Shown here: one piece after another, positions 47,336 to 59,544 of the stretch
Numbering within the stretch: the stretch's first letter is position 1
Layout of the letters: the number at the start of each line of letters is the position of its first letter
Notes under the pieces: model-generated
The model's database searches: none
What the model saw: the letters and a program-made list of their open reading frames with translations, nothing else
What the model was told of the DNA's origin: nothing
From: Parasponia andersonii
Taxonomy: Eukaryota; Streptophyta; Magnoliopsida; Rosales; Cannabaceae
Direction of reading: 5' to 3'
DNA: 64,000 nt
Assembly (NCBI GenBank): GCA_002914805.1
Contig: JXTB01000179.1
Coordinates: 76,611-140,610 of the forward strand
Position numbers and translations under genes: made by a program

Positions 47336-47680
47336 AGGTTTCGACTTGGTGCCCACTCGCTTCATCAACTAAGAGCAAGAGCATAGACAAGAAGATCTAG
47401 GGTTGGAGGTTTGATCACTATCAATAAAGAGATTAAGTAGGAACACGCTACAAGAGGTAAACCTTAATCTCATCTCTAGGGTTTTGTATCTAGATTTGAT
47501 TTATATTGTACATTATCCTATATATGATGCATGTGTGTTATATGGTTATGAAAATTATTTTCATGTCAAATTTTAAAACCTAAATCCGCTATTTTTTCGT
47601 TGCGTTTATGATATGATCATGTATTTTCCATATCTGCATGCATGTATGATTTTCCTAAGTGTTAGGTCAATTTATCAACA
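47336..47680 (+). repeat. 3' LTR remnant of the nested copia-like element
   Basis: Aligns with 45363-45709 of the 5' LTR from GGTTTCGACTTGGTGCCC to the terminal ...TTTATCAACA. The first ~1.1 kb of this LTR is deleted. Confidence 0.9.
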
Positions 47681-47809
47681 GTGGTTTCGTTACTCAATTG
47701 GTTAATGCTAGAAATAGGGGAGATTATATACAATTTTTTATGGTACTCAATTTAGTTAGTTTTTTATATCAGTTGTTTATTTTATTTTTTTTTTCAATTG
47801 TGCTTAGAA

Positions 47810-50219
47810 TGGATAAGGAATGGATATTGGCAGATAGACTATCGACTGAATATAGAAAAGAAGTTGACAGCTTTTTGGAGTTTGCTATTGAAAATGTCAA
47901 AGATTCCAATTTAATTCCATGTCCGTGTATTAAATGTAGAAATTACAAAAGATAAGTATTAAAGAGATAAAAGAACACTTATATTTCAATGGAATAGATC
48001 AAAGTTACAAACAATGGATTTGTCATGGTGAAAAGGTTCCAATTACCAGATTTTCATCAAAGAAGAGTATAAGAGATGATTATGAGTAGATTTAAATGAT
48101 GATCTTTTTGAAATAATTGATGATGCACAGTATGAAACAGATGTAGATCCTATTAAATTTCAATCATTACTTAATGATGCTGAGAAACCAATCTATCCGG
48201 GTTGTACGAAATTTACAAAATTATCTGCATTATTGAAATTGTATAATTTGACAGCAAGACATGGATGGAGTGATAAAAGTTTTTCAGACTTGTTAGCTTT
48301 ACTAGGAGTGCTATTGCCAAATGATAATAAGATGCCACCTTCCTTTTATGAGGCCAAAAAGACTTTATGCTCATTGGGTATGCAATATGAGAAAATTCAC
48401 GCTTGCCCAAATGATTGTATTTTATATCGAAAGAAATTTAAAGATACAATTTGTTGTCCAGTATGTGGTGAGCCTAGGTGGTAACAGAATATGAATTCAA
48501 AAGAGGTAAAAGTTGGAACCCCTGCTAAGGTTTTGTGGTATATTCCTCCAATTCCTCATTTTACCCGTCTATTCCGAAATCGTGAGCATGCTGAAGATCT
48601 AATATGGCATGCGAATGAGAGGATAGAAGATGGTAAACTTAGACTTCCAGCCGATTCACCAACTTAGAAAATAATAGATTACAAATGACCTTCTTTTGGA
48701 AGTGATCCAAAAAATCTTCGTCTTGGTCTATCTACAGATGGTATTAATCTTCATACAACTCTAAGTAGTAATAAAGTTGTTGGCCTGTAATGCTTGTAAT
48801 CTATAATCTTCCTCTATGGTTATGTATGAAAAGAAAGTTTATACTTCTTACAATATTAATATCAGGACCTAAACAACCTGATAATGACATTGATGTATAT
48901 TTAGCCCTGTTAATTGATGAGTTGAACAGTTTGTGGAATGATGGTGTGAAAGCCTATGATGCATTTAAGGATGACGATTTTACTCTCAAGGATGTGTTAC
49001 TATGGACAATTAATGACTTCCCTGCATATGGGAATTTGTATGGGTTTTCTACAAAAAGATATAAAGCATGTCCTATTTGTGATGAGAAAACAAGTTGTCA
49101 GTTCTTAACACATGCAAGAAATTTGGATTATATAGGCCATAGAAGATTTTTACCTCGCAAACATGTATATAGAAATTGGAAAAAAGCATTTAATGGTTCT
49201 CAAGAATTTGAATTGACACCACAACCTTTAACTGGGACAAAGATACTAGAAATAGTCTCTAAGCTCGAATTTAGCCTTGGAAAGGTTAAAATAAGTGATA
49301 TCAGTAAGAAAAGAAAAGATGCAATAATGTGAAGGTTGTAAAAACCCCAAAGAGCTGTTTGAAGAAGAAATCTATATTCTTTGAGTTGGAGTGTTGGCAA
49401 CATTTACTTCTGATACATAACTTAGATGTCATGCATATTGAGAAGAACATATATGATAGTATAATTGGAACTTTATTAAATATTCCAGGTAAGAATAAGG
49501 ATAGTATTGGTGCCCATATGGATCTTATTGACATGGGCGTTCGAAAAGAGTTAGCCCCTAAATTGGGGGAGAAGCGAACATATTTACCCCATACTTGCTT
49601 CACATTGAAAAAGGAAGAAAAATATCAATTGTGTCAATCTTTATTTAATGTGAAGGTTCCTGAAGGCTATTCTTCTAATATTAGCACATTAGTAGATATG
49701 AACAATTTAAAACTAGTTGGACTTAAATCTCATGATTGTCATACACTAATGCAACATCTGCTACCTATAGCGATTATGTTCATATTATCTAAAAATGTTT
49801 GATATACAATCACTAGATTATGCTTATTTTTTAATGGAATTTTTTCTAAGGTGGTCGATGTATACAAGTTAGATGAACTACAACGTGAACTTGTTGTAAC
49901 ATTGTGCATGTTCGAGCAGTTTTTTCCCCCTAGATTTTTTGATATAATGATATATCTTACTATACATTTGGTTAGAGAAATGAAGTTATATGGTCCTGTT
50001 TATTTGAGATGGATGTATCCATTTGAGAAATACCTGAAAATTCTAAAAGGATATGTTAGAAATCGAAGCCGGCCAGTAGGATGCATTGTAAAGTGTTATA
50101 TCACAGAAGAAGCTGTTGAGTTTTGTTCTGAGTATTTGGCAAATGTAGAAGCTATTGGAGTACCCGGATCTTCAAATATTAATAAAAGCGTAAGTGATGG
50201 TGTCGTGTGTACAGTTTAA
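47810..50219 (+). pseudogene. TNP2 (TNPD-type) transposase of CACTA 2, broken
   Basis: This is the main transposase, which would cut the element at its ends. ATG 47810 opens MDKEWILADRLSTEYRK with CPCIKCRN, the N-terminal transposase-associated domain. Then come LSALLKLYNLTARHGWSDKSF (part only), the zinc-like CPNDC...CCPVCGEPRW (48397-48480), LRLGLSTDGIN (about 48720), LWLCMKRKF and SGPKQPDNDIDVYL (48790-48915), and LDVMHIEKN (about 49420), all typical of Transposase_21. The DUF4218 domain follows (LDELQRELVVTLCMFE, LHLVREMK-like, 49851-50219). Frameshifts or stops lie near 47955, 48080, 48482, 48667, 48788, 49330 and 49800. The acidic catalytic motifs are recognisable but no continuous protein is possible. 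Confidence 0.88.
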
Positions 50220-50595
50220 CAAGAACAACTAGACCAAGCATATCGTACTGTATTACAAAATATAGCTGAAGTCCAACATTTTATCGAGTAAGTTTTATTG
50301 TGAATTAGATTTTCATTGATTGAAAGTTGAATTCTTTAATAATAATGGTTTACTTTGGAGATGATTTGTTGAAGGGAGCATATAAATTGGATCAAAACAT
50401 AATTCTCAATGAAATCAAAAAAAGAGAAGTGGATCTATGATGAAGATCATCGAACTTTTATTAGTTGGCTTCGCGAACGGGTAATTCCAATTAGTTGTTA
50501 CAAGTAATAGTTTTATTTCATTTTTTCCCTATTTTAGAGCATGAATACTAATATGTTGGGTTTTCTAATTGTTAATTTTTCATTTTGAATAGATT

Positions 50596-51224
50596 GTAGT
50601 TGAAATGAACAAGACAACACACAATCTATCTGATACATTGAAATGGATATCACATGGACCATCATTGGATGTAATTAAGTATAATGCTTATCAAGTTAAC
50701 AGTGTTCATTTTAGCACAAGAGACAGCGATAACATAAGAACAACCCAAACTAGTGGGATAAGTATTGTTGCAAAAATCATACAATTTTCAAGTTCTAAGG
50801 ATAAAAACCCAATAGAGAATGATATGGTATACTATGGCGTTATCAAGGAAATTTAGGAACTTGATTTTGTCACATTTCGGTTGCCGGTGTTTATGTGTCA
50901 ATGCGTGGAAAGTAACCATGGGATTAGAGAAGATGAGTTAAGCTTCACTTTAGTTGATCTAAACTGGATGGGTCACAAGAATGATCCATTTATATTGGCA
51001 ACACAAGCAAAGCAAGTATTTTATGTCAATGATCTACTTGAAGCTCAATGGTCAATTGTTCTTGCAATAAAACCGAAAGAATATCAAAATTTAGGAGTTG
51101 AAGATGAGGACGAAATACTTGTTTCTTATGAAATATTCTCAAAAGGAGTTTCAGTGAAGGCTTTGATAGAAGATGTTAATGAAGGTGATGTTACATGTTT
51201 ACGAGATGATGGTGAAGGTATGTA
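50596..51224 (+). pseudogene. DUF4216 region of the CACTA 2 transposase
   Basis: Downstream exon(s) of the same gene after an AT-rich intron. It reads TSGISIVAKIIQFSSSKDKN, a stop at 50855, then RLPVFMCQCVE and FILATQAKQVFYVNDL. The matching region of CACTA 1 (SGVSLIAQTMYFAS, LASQAKQVFYITDL at 13255-13540) confirms the reading. DUF4216 usually closes plant CACTA transposases. It ends with an acidic tail (EDEDEI). Confidence 0.82.
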
Positions 51225-51420
51225 GATTGATAATCAAAGAAAGAAACCAATGAGGTACAAATCAAATAAGTTATATCTTTTTGTTTCATTTTTATATCTT
51301 TATGGACTGATGTTTTGTTTTTTTAAATATATTATCTCTTATGTTTACATGCTTATTATTTTCTATCTTAATTTTTGATCTACATTTGTGGTTTTATTAT
51401 TTAACAGGTAATTATTAACA

Positions 51421-52600
51421 TGGAAAATGAAGGTGCAGGTGATGTTTATCAATTTACACCATCACAAAGTAGTCAAGGTGAAAGAAAATACAAAAAGAAA
51501 CCAAGAGGAACGACTCAAATGAAAGAGTTGATTATAAAAAGAAGTGATAACAAAAAAGAAGTTGTCACGTATAATGAATAGGGGCAACCAAGTAGGGATG
51601 AAGGTAAATGTTTGCTGAGCTTTTGTGGCCTTATGGATCGTCGCAAGATCCCAATCAACATTGATAATTGGACGATTGTACCAAAGGACCTAAAAGATGA
51701 GCTCTGACATATAATATTGGTATGAACATGAATCTATCTATTTCATATTTATTAGAATATATATTTGGTATTAACATTATTTCTTTTACATTGTAGGAAA
51801 TATTTATATTGGACTACAAAGCAAAAAAAGAAACTTTAAAAAGTTATGGGAAAATGTGGAGAGATTTTAAGTCTAGGATTACAACTGAACTGATTTATGA
51901 GTATAGACATACTTGTCCAGAGTTATTAGAGCACCCTTCAGTATCATATGCACCATGGATTGAACCTAAAGTTTGGGATGAGTTTGTTAAGAAAAGAGTA
52001 AGTGTAGAATGGAAGAAAGCTAGAAAAATACAACAAGGAAGAGCAACTCAAAATAAATATCTACATCGTATGTCTCGCTTAGGTTATGTTGGATTAGAAG
52101 CTAAGATTGAAAAAGACGAGGGTTGATGTGGTATTGATAGATCCAGCTATGGAGTAGAGGACGTGTTCCTAAAAAAGGAGGCCATACTGAGGAAATCAAA
52201 GTGATAGTTGATAGAATTGTAAATTGCTTATTACAAGATATTGATTATATTAATTTGTAATTTTGTTAAAAGTATAGCATAGTCTAATATTCAATTCTAT
52301 ACATGTTTTGTAGGAAGATTATACTCAACTGTTCCAAGAAGGAAATCTCGAGATAGACGATTCTAATGATATCTTAACAATGGCTTTAGGCACTTCTGAA
52401 TATTCTGGACGTGTATGGGGAATGGGATTTCATGTTAGCCACAGACAATATTTCATCAACCTGCTTCAACAAAGAAGCAACAATCATTTTATTTGAAACA
52501 ATGGCAAGATGAACAAACACGCAAGATGCAACAAATGCTTAAAGAACAAGAAGAACGGTTCAAAGCAGAAATTACTAAGATTCAAGCAAAACAACAAAGT
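51421..52600 (+). pseudogene. TNPA-like gene of CACTA 2 (Transposase_24)
   Basis: Starts MENEGAGDVYQFTPS (ATG 51421). A basic region (ERKYKKKPRGTTQ) and CGLMDRRKIPINIDNW follow, with an in-frame stop near 51580. The main exon (51809-52126) has YGKMWRDFKSRITTE and ATQNKYLHRMSRLGYVGLE, the core of the plant Ptta/En/Spm transposase family. After an intron come SNDILTMALGTSEYSGR (about 52365) and a Gln/Lys-rich coiled coil (52490-52600). The product is expected to bind the CACGGCGCC subterminal repeats. It is broken by at least two stops. Confidence 0.82.
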
Positions 52601-52617
52601 AATGTGAGGAGCATAAT

Positions 52618-54200
52618 TTTCGTGTATCAGTAGAAGTTGTTCTTGATGCTATAGCCCTAATTCCTATTCCAAATCCAGATTATGATATAAGGTTAGTAGG
52701 TAACGCACTTGGATCACATCTTGCATGGCCTAAGATGTTTGTCATCTTTGAAGATAATTTGGTATACAGACCCATTTTCCAAATAAATTTATCCTTTATT
52801 GAATTCAAATGTGAATTATTAACTTGTTTGTTAACATTTCATCATTTATTTGGATTTTAGAAGTTTAATGATATAAATAGGCATCAAACGGGGAAGAATA
52901 AATCTTCGTAATGACAGCTACCTCAAACACAAGAAAAAGTACATCCACAAAGAAAGAAAATGGAACCTGTTACACAAACACAGTTTAGATTTGTTGATGA
53001 TGCACCAGCTTCTATAAGATTACTATTGAATACCATTGAAGGAGTGGATGAAGGTGTTGTTATCCATGTTCCCTTTGATGAAGAAGTGTTTAGAAAAGCT
53101 TTTCGTTTGCCCGTATTCAAAGAAGACATAATTGAGTTTTGTATGTTACAAAAGATTGGGACCATGCCTATTACGTTTTACATGAGGTAAGAAGTTTATT
53201 TTATATATATATATAGAATTTCATATATATATACATGTATCTATAGTTAGCAATTATATAATACAATACTTAATTCACATTGTATTTTGTATTTATAGGC
53301 ATTTACACCATTTAGTGACCCAATATGGCTATCAAGTTAGGTATATGTTCATGGATCCTAGTACAGTTGTCACACAAGGTGGCCCACGTGAGGATCGTGC
53401 TATAAGTTTAGCAACCCGGATGTTATCTATGGAGAATGAATATCAATTTTTAATTACACATTGGAATCATGGGTAAGATTTTAAACTTAACAAATTATCA
53501 TATGATCAACTACTTCCTATATGAAGTTAATTGTTACATTATTAATAATCTTTATCATCAATTTCATAAGTAGGAAATATTGGATGTTGCTTATCATTTA
53601 TCCTCTCAAAGATTATGCATAGTTTCTAGATTCTCTTGGCTTAACTCTCCGTGAGGAAATTGGTTTAACAATGATCGAGTAAGTTCTTTAATAGTTATTT
53701 TGTTATAGTTCAGTTTCTTATGGTATTTTTACTCATGGCTACTATTGCTAATCTTTTATTATTATGTTTGCGCATTTTCAATTCAAAGTACATTCACATT
53801 TATAATGTAGAAAAAGGGAAGAAAGGAAGACCAAATGGTTCGGTTTATAAGTTAATAAAAGTACTAAACTTGAATTAATAACAATTATTGGTGGAAGATT
53901 AATTAAAATTACTTATGTTTACTTTATGCTTATGTATAGTGCCCAAAACAACCGACAAGTATTGAGTGCGGATTCTACATATGTAAATTTATGAGAAAAG
54001 ACATTAAACAAGCCAATGTTAAATCATTAACTACAATGGTATGTAACCATATATTTTATTAGTTCTCTTCTAATATATAGTTTGATTGATCACTTTCTAA
54101 CAAATAAGATGTTTGAATTTGTAGTTTAATGGACAAAATTTCTATACAAAGGATGATATCAACAGACTTCTTGAAGAGTAGGTCGAAGAACTAATACAAT
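52618..54200 (+). pseudogene. DUF8039-like plus Ulp1-like protease (C48) of CACTA 2
   Basis: Begins with VSVEVVLDAIALIPIPNPD and LGSHLAWPKMF (52630-52740), like the DUF8039 region. An exon at 52960-53190 precedes FMDPSTVVTQGG (about 53350), LITHWNHG (about 53450), YWMLLIIYPLKD (about 53578), FLDSLG (Asp, about 53623) and PTSIECGFYICKFMRKDI (Cys, about 53950-54000). These follow the Asp-Cys order of Ulp1/SENP cysteine proteases. Where HW is usual before MLL, the codons read TAT TGG, so the catalytic His appears replaced by Tyr, as in CACTA 1. Alternatively the nearby HWNH supplies the His. Stops near 53473 and 53620 indicate decay. Confidence 0.72.
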
Positions 54201-54439
54201 TTCTCATTTGAGATTCTTAATCTTTGTTTATTTAAACTATGTAGTCTTTGATGATCATGTTAGTTTGGCTTAGAAAACTAATGTATATATATATATACTT
54301 AGTTTTATAGACTATATGGATATGATTATGATCAAGTTATTATGTTAATTTAATATTAGTATGTAAATTTATATTTATACTCTATTTTATTTGAAATATT
54401 TGGTGTATGTAATGAATTTGGATTGCATTTATAAAATAT

Positions 54440-54790
54440 CAGGAGGTAGTATAGACAAATATATTACAAATACCCCCTGAAAATATGTACCATGGTATTT
54501 ATAAGATGCCGTGGAAGGTCCTTCGTATCTAGATAACAAGGCGCCTTGGAGGCGCCGTGAAAGGTATCTTCCACGGTACTTTTTAAGTGCCTTGATATTT
54601 AGATACCAAGGCACTTAAAAAACGCCGTGGAAGATACCTTTTACGGCACCTCCAAGGTGCCTTGGTAGACCTTCTATGGTGCTTTATAAGCGTCTTGGTA
54701 GCCAAGGTCTATTACGGCACCTAGAACCAAGGCGTTTTTGTGGGCGCCGTGAAAGCCATTTCAAGGCACTTATAAAGCGCCTTGAAAGGC
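54440..54790 (+). repeat. Right subterminal repeats of CACTA 2
   Basis: Some fifteen copies of CACGGCGCC/CAAGGCGCC-type units in both orientations, for example AAGGCGCCTTGGAGGCGCC (54538) and GGCGCCGTGAAAG (54744). Neighbouring copies are complementary, so the strand can fold into long imperfect hairpins. The array is longer than the one at the left end. Confidence 0.85.
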
Positions 54791-54806
54791 CTTTTTTGTT
54801 GTAGTG

Positions 54807-55220
54807 CCACCAGCTCCTTTCCTACTTCCTCGAGTAACAACCAAGAGTGTTAAGCTAGGAGGCTATGATATTCCTGCAAAAGTACAAGTCCTCAACAATG
54901 CTTAGGCAGTCCAAAGGGATCCTAGTTTTTGGGACCAACCAGAGGAGTTCATCCCGGAAAAATTCGAAAACAGCTTAATCGATTTTAATAATCAGGATTT
55001 TCAATAGATTCCATTTGGGTTCGGGAGAAGGAGATGTCCAGGTTTGGCTTTTGGGATTGCTAGTGTTGAGTATTTGATTACCATTCTTTTATACTTGTTT
55101 GATTGGAAGTTGCCCAATAATGGTGGTTTACCTAAGGATGCGGACATGACTGAAGTTTATGGGATCACTGTGCATACGAAAGATCCTCTTCATGTTGTGC
55201 CAATGTTGTACTCCTCTTGA
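54807..55220 (+). pseudogene. CYP71-like P450 pseudogene, 3' part
   Basis: Continues exon 2 in frame after the CACTA: PAPFLLPRVTT, then KLGGYDIPAKVQVLNNA. It has a TAG stop where the conserved Trp of NAWAxxRDP stands (about 54904), the PERF-like PEEFIPEKF, and a second stop in FQ-stop-IPFGFG (about 55006). The heme-binding loop FGFGRRRCPG (about 55015-55045) keeps the Cys that ligates heme iron. The C-terminus TEVYGITVHTKDPLHVVP ends at TGA 55218-55220. Removing one CCA copy and the CACTA restores the reading frame here, so the insertion entered a real exon. The other lesions mean the gene would still be dead. Confidence 0.9.
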
Positions 55221-55521
55221 TAAATAAATCTTAATTAGCTTAAATTGTCAAAGTTATTTTACTAAACTCAATAATGTAATTGTGTTTCATTTCCAAATTT
55301 TTTCTTGTTGCTAATGCTAGCTAGCTAGCATCCGGCTAAATGATCAGTCAGGTCTACCAAGTTATGGCTTACGTTAATATCAAACTATTTGATTTTGAAT
55401 AATGGAGGATAATCAATAAAGTCAGATTTGATATGACACAGTTTTTGCGAACTTTTCATTGAATATATAAAGCATCACTAATTAATCATATTGAATAATA
55501 TCTTTGTTTTTTTTCTTTTGA
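55221..55521. other. P450 3' flank
   Basis: AT-rich. AATAAA-like hexamers occur near 55223 and 55415 and could serve polyadenylation of the old P450. Nothing else was seen before the solo LTR. Confidence 0.45.
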
Positions 55522-57570
55522 TGTAAAAACCCAGTTTTTAGAGGGGTAAAATGGTCATTTGGCCTTATAAAAAAAATTATATACATACATATATGCACTC
55601 TCTCTCTCCCTCGTCCATCCCCCTCCCGATCGTCTCTCTCTCTCTCTTGCGCACGCTCGACCGAGAACCGAGGAAGTCGCTGCCCCACGTCCTGCCATCG
55701 TCTGGCCGAGCAGACCACCGGCAAGTCTTCCCCAGACCACCTCAAGCCCACCGTTGACCTCCAAGAGTTGCCAGAACTGCTCGTTGTCGCTAGAGGAGGA
55801 GAAACGGCCATTTAAGATTTTCCGTCACCGGCGACAATTCTAGCCTCCATTTGACCTCAAACTAGGCTCGTTAGATTCGTCTCGTCGCAAAAATTGTCAA
55901 GGTATATATTTCACAAACCCATTTTGCCCGGATTGAAAGTTGCCATTTTAGGGTATTTCGAGTTTCAAATTTTAGTTTTTGATCCGGTCATTGAATTCTG
56001 TTTTTGTTGTCATTTTTGGATTGTACTCGGAAAATGGGGCAGTTTGATTGCCTATGTTTGGTGACTGGCACGGAAATTGAGATTAGATGGTCGAGATTTT
56101 ATCTCGTTTTGTGTGCCACCAGTTCGTTGTGGGCCCAGACATGAATTGGATAAGTTATATATCTAACCTAGCTATTTTGGGTGCTAGGAATTCAGTGGAG
56201 AGGTCCGTTTGCGGATTTGAAGCTCCGGTGAGAAGTTGATTTTTCGCAAGAGGACGATCGAGGGCTTGGAATTGGTTCCCAACCCTCCGGACGATCGTCA
56301 ATAAAACCTTGAGGATTCAATAGCATGGTATCGCTATTTGAGCGAGGTAGGGACTCAATTACTTCTGTTTTATATCATTTTCGAATAAAACTTATTTTCT
56401 GCGATACATGAGAACAAACGTGATTTTTAGACTATTTAAACATCTGTGATGGGAATTGATTGTATGATGTATACATATTGTATTGCTCTAGGAATTTTCT
56501 GAGTATAGATTATTTTGGGTATATTAAAAATAGGGCCGTTATATTGCACGTTTTCCTATAAAACCTAGTAAGGAGATTTTATTGAAAAACCCGAGCATGA
56601 TTATTTTCACACTTCAGTTCTATATTGCACGTGTCATAGGATTATACATGAGTATCGTGTTAGCATCATGGGTTTACAGTGTGGCGCTGTGTGTCTCACT
56701 ATCGGTGTAGAGTCCGTGACCCGCACGGGATTTTGTTACTTCTGATTACCTCCCCATTTGGCTGGCGTACGCAATTCGATTGCCCCTCTAGGTTTGGTAG
56801 GTGACACATGGGTGTCCCCTCCGGGTATGGGCTTAGGTGTCAGGCAGACTGTTAGGCATACTTAGTGCCATCATCTTGGGTTTCCACAGATGAGAGGATG
56901 AGAGCTCATGGATATGGGTTGATTTGTGTCATGTGCATATAAATTGAATGGTTTTGATTACATTACTTCATATATATATATATATATGGATTTCCAGTTT
57001 GGATTATATATCTATATATGTATATTTTGGACTAAATTAACCATGCAGAAATTCTCCATCACTAAAATACTTTCCACCGAGGTAATTGTTTTTCCTACTG
57101 GGCATTTTATGCTCACTCCTCCTACCTTCTTCCTCAGGTAGTGTTAAGTGCGATCTTGGTGATCAAGAGGAGTAAGAGGTCATCTTGACTATAGTTCGTT
57201 TCTTGGTTATACTAGAAGCTTGTTGTCATAGTGTTTGGATTGTTTGGGTTTTATTTAGCATTGAACCAAGATTACTACACTCTGTCTTTGTCTGTGAACT
57301 TATGTATGTCATTCTGGTGTTTGATTTTTGGCGTGGATGATAATGATGCTTGGACTTATATTTCATTTCACATTTTTAAATAATATTTGATCTATGTTTA
57401 ATGTTATATACGGACTGTGGGAGTGGTTCACGGGATGAAATTCTAATTATTTTATTTAAATAGACCATTTTATAAAATTAAAACTTTTGACACTTTTCTA
57501 ATAAATCAAGGAATTTCCTATCTTTGTGAAATTTCCCTTCTGCCACTGGCTCGGGTTTTGGGCCATGACA
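55522..57570 (+). repeat. Solo LTR, gypsy-type (plus orientation)
   Basis: Starts TGTAAAAACCCAG and ends GGGCCATGACA. A TATA box (TTATAAAA, about 55565) is followed by a CT-rich leader (55590-55650), then the CGAGGTAGGGACTCAATTA block (56344) and GAGCTCATGGATATGGG (56901), which also occur in the LTRs at 2183-4641 and 20166-21657. GGGCCRTGACA is a common end of plant gypsy LTRs, normally followed by a primer binding site that is absent here. The flanking five bases (TTTGA, CTCTA) do not match. ORFs at 55482-55811 are within the LTR and not genes. Confidence 0.7.
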
Positions 57571-59540
57571 CTCTATGTCATCCTACTCTTGCAAGCTTTG
57601 GATTTATGTAAGTTGTACGCTCTTTTAGGTGCACCTACACAACGTTTATTTTTTTAAACCAAAGAAAAAAAATCCACATTTTTTTTATTAATATTAAGTA
57701 TAGTCTTTTATTTATGTTTTTCGAACAAATCTCATCAAATTTACATATATGTATAAAATTAAATTTGAAGTTTAAAATTGTCAAATAAGACATCTTTACC
57801 ATTTAAATTATTGACTATTGCCCACATAACAACTAAAGGCAATCATCTAAAACCAATCAATGGTTGTAACCTTGAAAAATCCAACTATCTTAGCCTTCAA
57901 AAATATTTAAAAAAAAAAAATTTCTAGTTTATATTATTTGATTTTAAAAGTAAAAACATTGATTAGCAAGAGTTTTTAACTCTGAGTTTGACTATATATG
58001 TGAATCTAGTAAGATTTGATAAATAACACAAATATAGGCATTATGTGATATTAATCAAAAGGTGTGTGGTTTTTTTCTAAGAAACCTAAACGTTGTGAAG
58101 TTTTTAAATTTAATGGTTACAATTAGTTATGTTGAAAGGAATTCCAATGTAAATTAAATATAATATTTATTTTTGTAACCGTTAAATTAAAATGTAATGA
58201 TTAAAATTGGATTCTCTATTGATGTTGTTGAGGATATTTCCTTCTAACCTAAAAAAAAAATGACACGTGACTTTTGAGTAAGATCCAAAACGACATATCG
58301 TAGTCAACACCCGAAACGATACCAAACTCATTATAAGCTGAACAGCTCATGAAAGACTAAGCAAATTGATCATAGACGGAGAGCAACCTCCAAAAAATCA
58401 AGGGCCTTGGTCAAATATGTAATGGGCCGACCAAGTCTCTAAGCTGAATAACTAGGTCTTGGTCGGATGTTACAATCTACTAGATCAGTTTGAGTACGTG
58501 CGTGAAAATTAACAACAACAAATAGCTGAACAAATTAACTGACCACTAAGTAAGAGCAGAGTTCTGATAAAGTGACAAAGATAAAAGAAGACACAAGTTG
58601 TAGAGAGGCTGACACCTAGCTCAATCACTCGCTCTTGTCTAAACAAGCGGGTAGATAAGATTTTTTTCTATCTTTTCAATGACATATGGACATCGAATCT
58701 AATATTTTTGGAGACCACAATGCCACTATAAATAGTCTCATATCTACTCGAAAGGAGTAAGTTACCACACTTTCCCAAAATCCTATGCATCTATTTGCTT
58801 TTTCTCTTCACCCTGTTTACTCTCTCTCGCTACTTCCTAAAAATAGACAGCACTATCATTATTCATCTATTATTCATTTAGTACTTCATTTAATACACTA
58901 CAAAGTTTATTTCGTAAAAGAGATTTGATAAGCACCGCATTGATACTAATATCATTAGTTAGTGAAAAGTCCATCTATAACCTTATTCAAGTTTGTACAA
59001 ACTACACATACATCAAATCTAGATTTTAACTTCCTTCAAGAAGAACCACCTGAAGGAGTATGGCATGTATTGGTTCACATACCAAAATCCATAGCAACAG
59101 ATATCTTGTAGCTTATCTAAGCAGTTTGAGATTAATTTTTCGAGTCATTTTGTGAGACTCCCAACTTGGTTATTGGTGGCTTTGTGAGACTTCCAACTTG
59201 GTTGTTGGGCTATTTTCAATTTCGATCGACTTAATAATACTTTTTTCCTTTTGGTTCAAATGACAAATATATATATATATATATATATATTAAGTTTGGA
59301 CTATTCTTTTTCACTATCTATTTATATATTTACTAAAATGGTATATTTCAGTATGAACTTTCAATTCGCGTGAATAAATTAGTGTTCAATAATTTTAGGC
59401 TTTGAATATTCTTTTTTTACTTAAGTGTTGAAGCTAGAATTATCACATTTTTTGGGAGACTATTCTCGAAATTGTTCTAGCCCTTTCAGATGGGTCCTAT
59501 GCTTCTTATTTTATAATTTGCTAGTGTTTACATTGAGGAA
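57571..59540. other. Intergenic; possible eroded LTR at 58250-59050
   Basis: No gene seen. The part 58250-59050 has an LTR-like layout: CACTATAAATAGTCTC (58732) as a TATA box, then a T/C-rich stretch (58800-58840). No ends or partner LTR were found. A near-perfect repeat of GTGAGACT(C/T)CCAACTTGGTT with a 34-base period is at 59152-59203, and a (TA)n run at 59267-59290. Confidence 0.4.
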
Positions 59541-59544
59541 GTAT

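Larger units (their letters stand above)
44242..47680 (+). mobile_element. Non-autonomous copia-like element nested in CACTA 2
   Basis: Flanked by GTGGT on both sides (44237-44241, 47681-47685). It has a full 5' LTR, an initiator-Met primer binding site, a GC-rich island, AT-rich ~169-bp repeats and only the last ~345 bases of the 3' LTR, which follow the AT-rich DNA directly. No coding region is present. LTRs and leader match the minus-strand element at 30156-37711. One deletion appears to have removed everything from the leader into the 3' LTR, including all coding DNA and the polypurine tract. Confidence 0.9.
41779..54806 (+). mobile_element. CACTA (En/Spm) transposon 2, inserted in the P450
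   Basis: The left end is CACTACTAAAAATA (41779); the right end, minus strand, is CACTACAACAAAAAAG (54806). The P450 codon CCA is duplicated on both sides (41776-41778 and 54807-54809). All coding is on the plus strand: TNP2 transposase, DUF4218/DUF4216, TNPA-like and Ulp1-like genes, each with stops. Subterminal CACGGCGCC repeats are dense at both ends. A 3.4-kb copia-like element sits in the leader (44242-47680), which explains the 13-kb length; without it the element is about 9.6 kb. It belongs to a different CACTA family from element 1. Confidence 0.95.

Noticed and set aside
55482-55811. Antisense 109-aa ORF and overlapping short ORFs
   Set aside because: Within the promoter-leader part of a solo LTR; CT-rich composition keeps frames open.
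58250-59050. Complete LTR retrotransposon
   Set aside because: Only a TATA box and leader-like stretch are visible; no LTR ends, duplication or coding domains could be found.
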